Source: UBA9300 sp964577305 (GTDB taxonomy: Bacteria; Bacteroidota; Bacteroidia; Bacteroidales; VadinHA17). Taken from it: a stretch of 64,000 nucleotides of DNA. Positions 63,730-64,000 of this stretch are shown one piece after another (position 1 is the stretch's first letter; each line of letters opens with the position of its first letter). A model generated the notes under the pieces. The model was not told the DNA's origin. It saw nothing but the letters and a program-made list of their open reading frames with translations, and did no database searches. The position numbers and the translations under genes were made by a program. The DNA is taken from contig CAZNYS010000011.1 of NCBI GenBank assembly GCA_964577305.1, positions 1-64,000 on the forward strand, read 5' to 3'.

Positions 63730-64000
63730 ATGGCAAGTATAATTGAAGGATACGAATACGATATCTTTATCAGCTACAGGCAAAAGGACAACAAATACGA
63801 TGGGTGGGTCACCGAGTTTGTCAATAATCTCCAGCGGGAACTGGATGCTACCTTTAAGGAAGATGTGTCGATATATTTCGATGAAAACCCACACGATGGA
63901 TTGCTTGAGATTCATAATGTCGACAAAAGTCTTGAAACAAAACTCAAATCTGTGGTATTTATACCAATTATCTCCCAGACATACTGTGATCCGAAAAGCT
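63730..64000 (+). CDS. TIR-domain protein, 3' end cut by window
   Basis: From ATG 63730 the frame stays open to the last base (90 complete codons). 'EGYEYDIFISYRQKDNKYDG' is a TIR-domain box 1, followed by 'VSIYFDENPHDGLLEIHNVD' and 'LKSVVFIPIISQTYCDPKS' (later TIR strands). Bacterial TIR domains cleave NAD+ or make signalling nucleotides, but the catalytic Glu lies beyond or near the window edge and could not be confirmed. In Bacteroidetes such proteins often carry TPR or other C-terminal domains. Confidence 0.85.
   Translation, partial: MASIIEGYEYDIFISYRQKDNKYDGWVTEFVNNLQRELDATFKEDVSIYFDENPHDGLLEIHNVDKSLETKLKSVVFIPIISQTYCDPKS

Overview
The window reads as a chromosomal segment of a Bacteroidota bacterium, most likely from the Bacteroidales/Marinilabiliales side. 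The evidence is the gene content (a GH92 mannosidase, S1 sulfatases, GH51, a T9SS C-terminal sorting domain, a PorE-like PD40/OmpA protein, a Bacteroidetes-type YidC) and several promoters fitting the Bacteroidetes pattern TTTG-N19-21-TAnnTTTG. The DNA is AT-rich, genes are closely packed, and no rRNA, tRNA, CRISPR array, transposase or phage gene was seen.

Region by region: 1-3219 holds the end of a secreted propeller-like protein, queE, and a PD40/OmpA envelope protein. 3313-12716 is the most unusual part. It contains a soluble histidine-kinase-like protein, a membrane TPR protein of anti-sigma type, a 44-residue double-glycine leader peptide gene (5165-5299, minus strand), an exported TPR-CHAT cysteine protease with a C-terminal membrane anchor, an ECF-type sigma factor, and a C39-peptidase ABC exporter with its HlyD adaptor. 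Together these look like a regulated peptide-processing and export system in which the CHAT protease could act on the anti-sigma protein. 12939-18696 is housekeeping (DUF349 protein, pyrG, yidC with a TPR-like insertion).

18780-30162 is a tight co-directional run: LacI-type regulator, transglutaminase-like lipoprotein, GH92 mannosidase, T9SS-exported trypsin-like protease, and a three-gene iron-chelate/cobalamin-type ABC importer. It looks like a glycoprotein-breakdown and metal-chelate uptake operon without a SusC/SusD pair. 30169-35838 holds a TlpA-like protein, a GT2 glycosyltransferase, a D-threonine-aldolase-like PLP enzyme, a YihY/BrkB membrane protein and an orphan BioG-like esterase. 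35839-36517 carries no gene but holds a probable 6S RNA with a near-ideal promoter and a second terminator-like inverted repeat. 36518-41720 holds a C69 dipeptidase and two tandem fused LeuC-LeuD-type hydro-lyases.

41903-47553 is a minus-strand run: rsgA, an NHL/SMP-30-like protein, a GT1/GT28 glycosyltransferase, a short BtrH/C39-like protein, an S41 protease and an outer-membrane barrel. 47965-58755 is a polysaccharide-degradation cluster (alpha/alpha-barrel-like protein, GH27/36 alpha-galactosidase, two S1 sulfatases, GH51 arabinofuranosidase) suited to a sulfated arabinogalactan. It is preceded by what looks like the relic tail of another sulfatase. 58823-61527 holds nhaA, a DUF2061 membrane protein and cysH. 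The right edge, 61984-64000, carries a SLOG-SLATT-type membrane protein followed by a truncated TIR-domain gene, a pairing known from nucleotide-signal effector and immunity systems.
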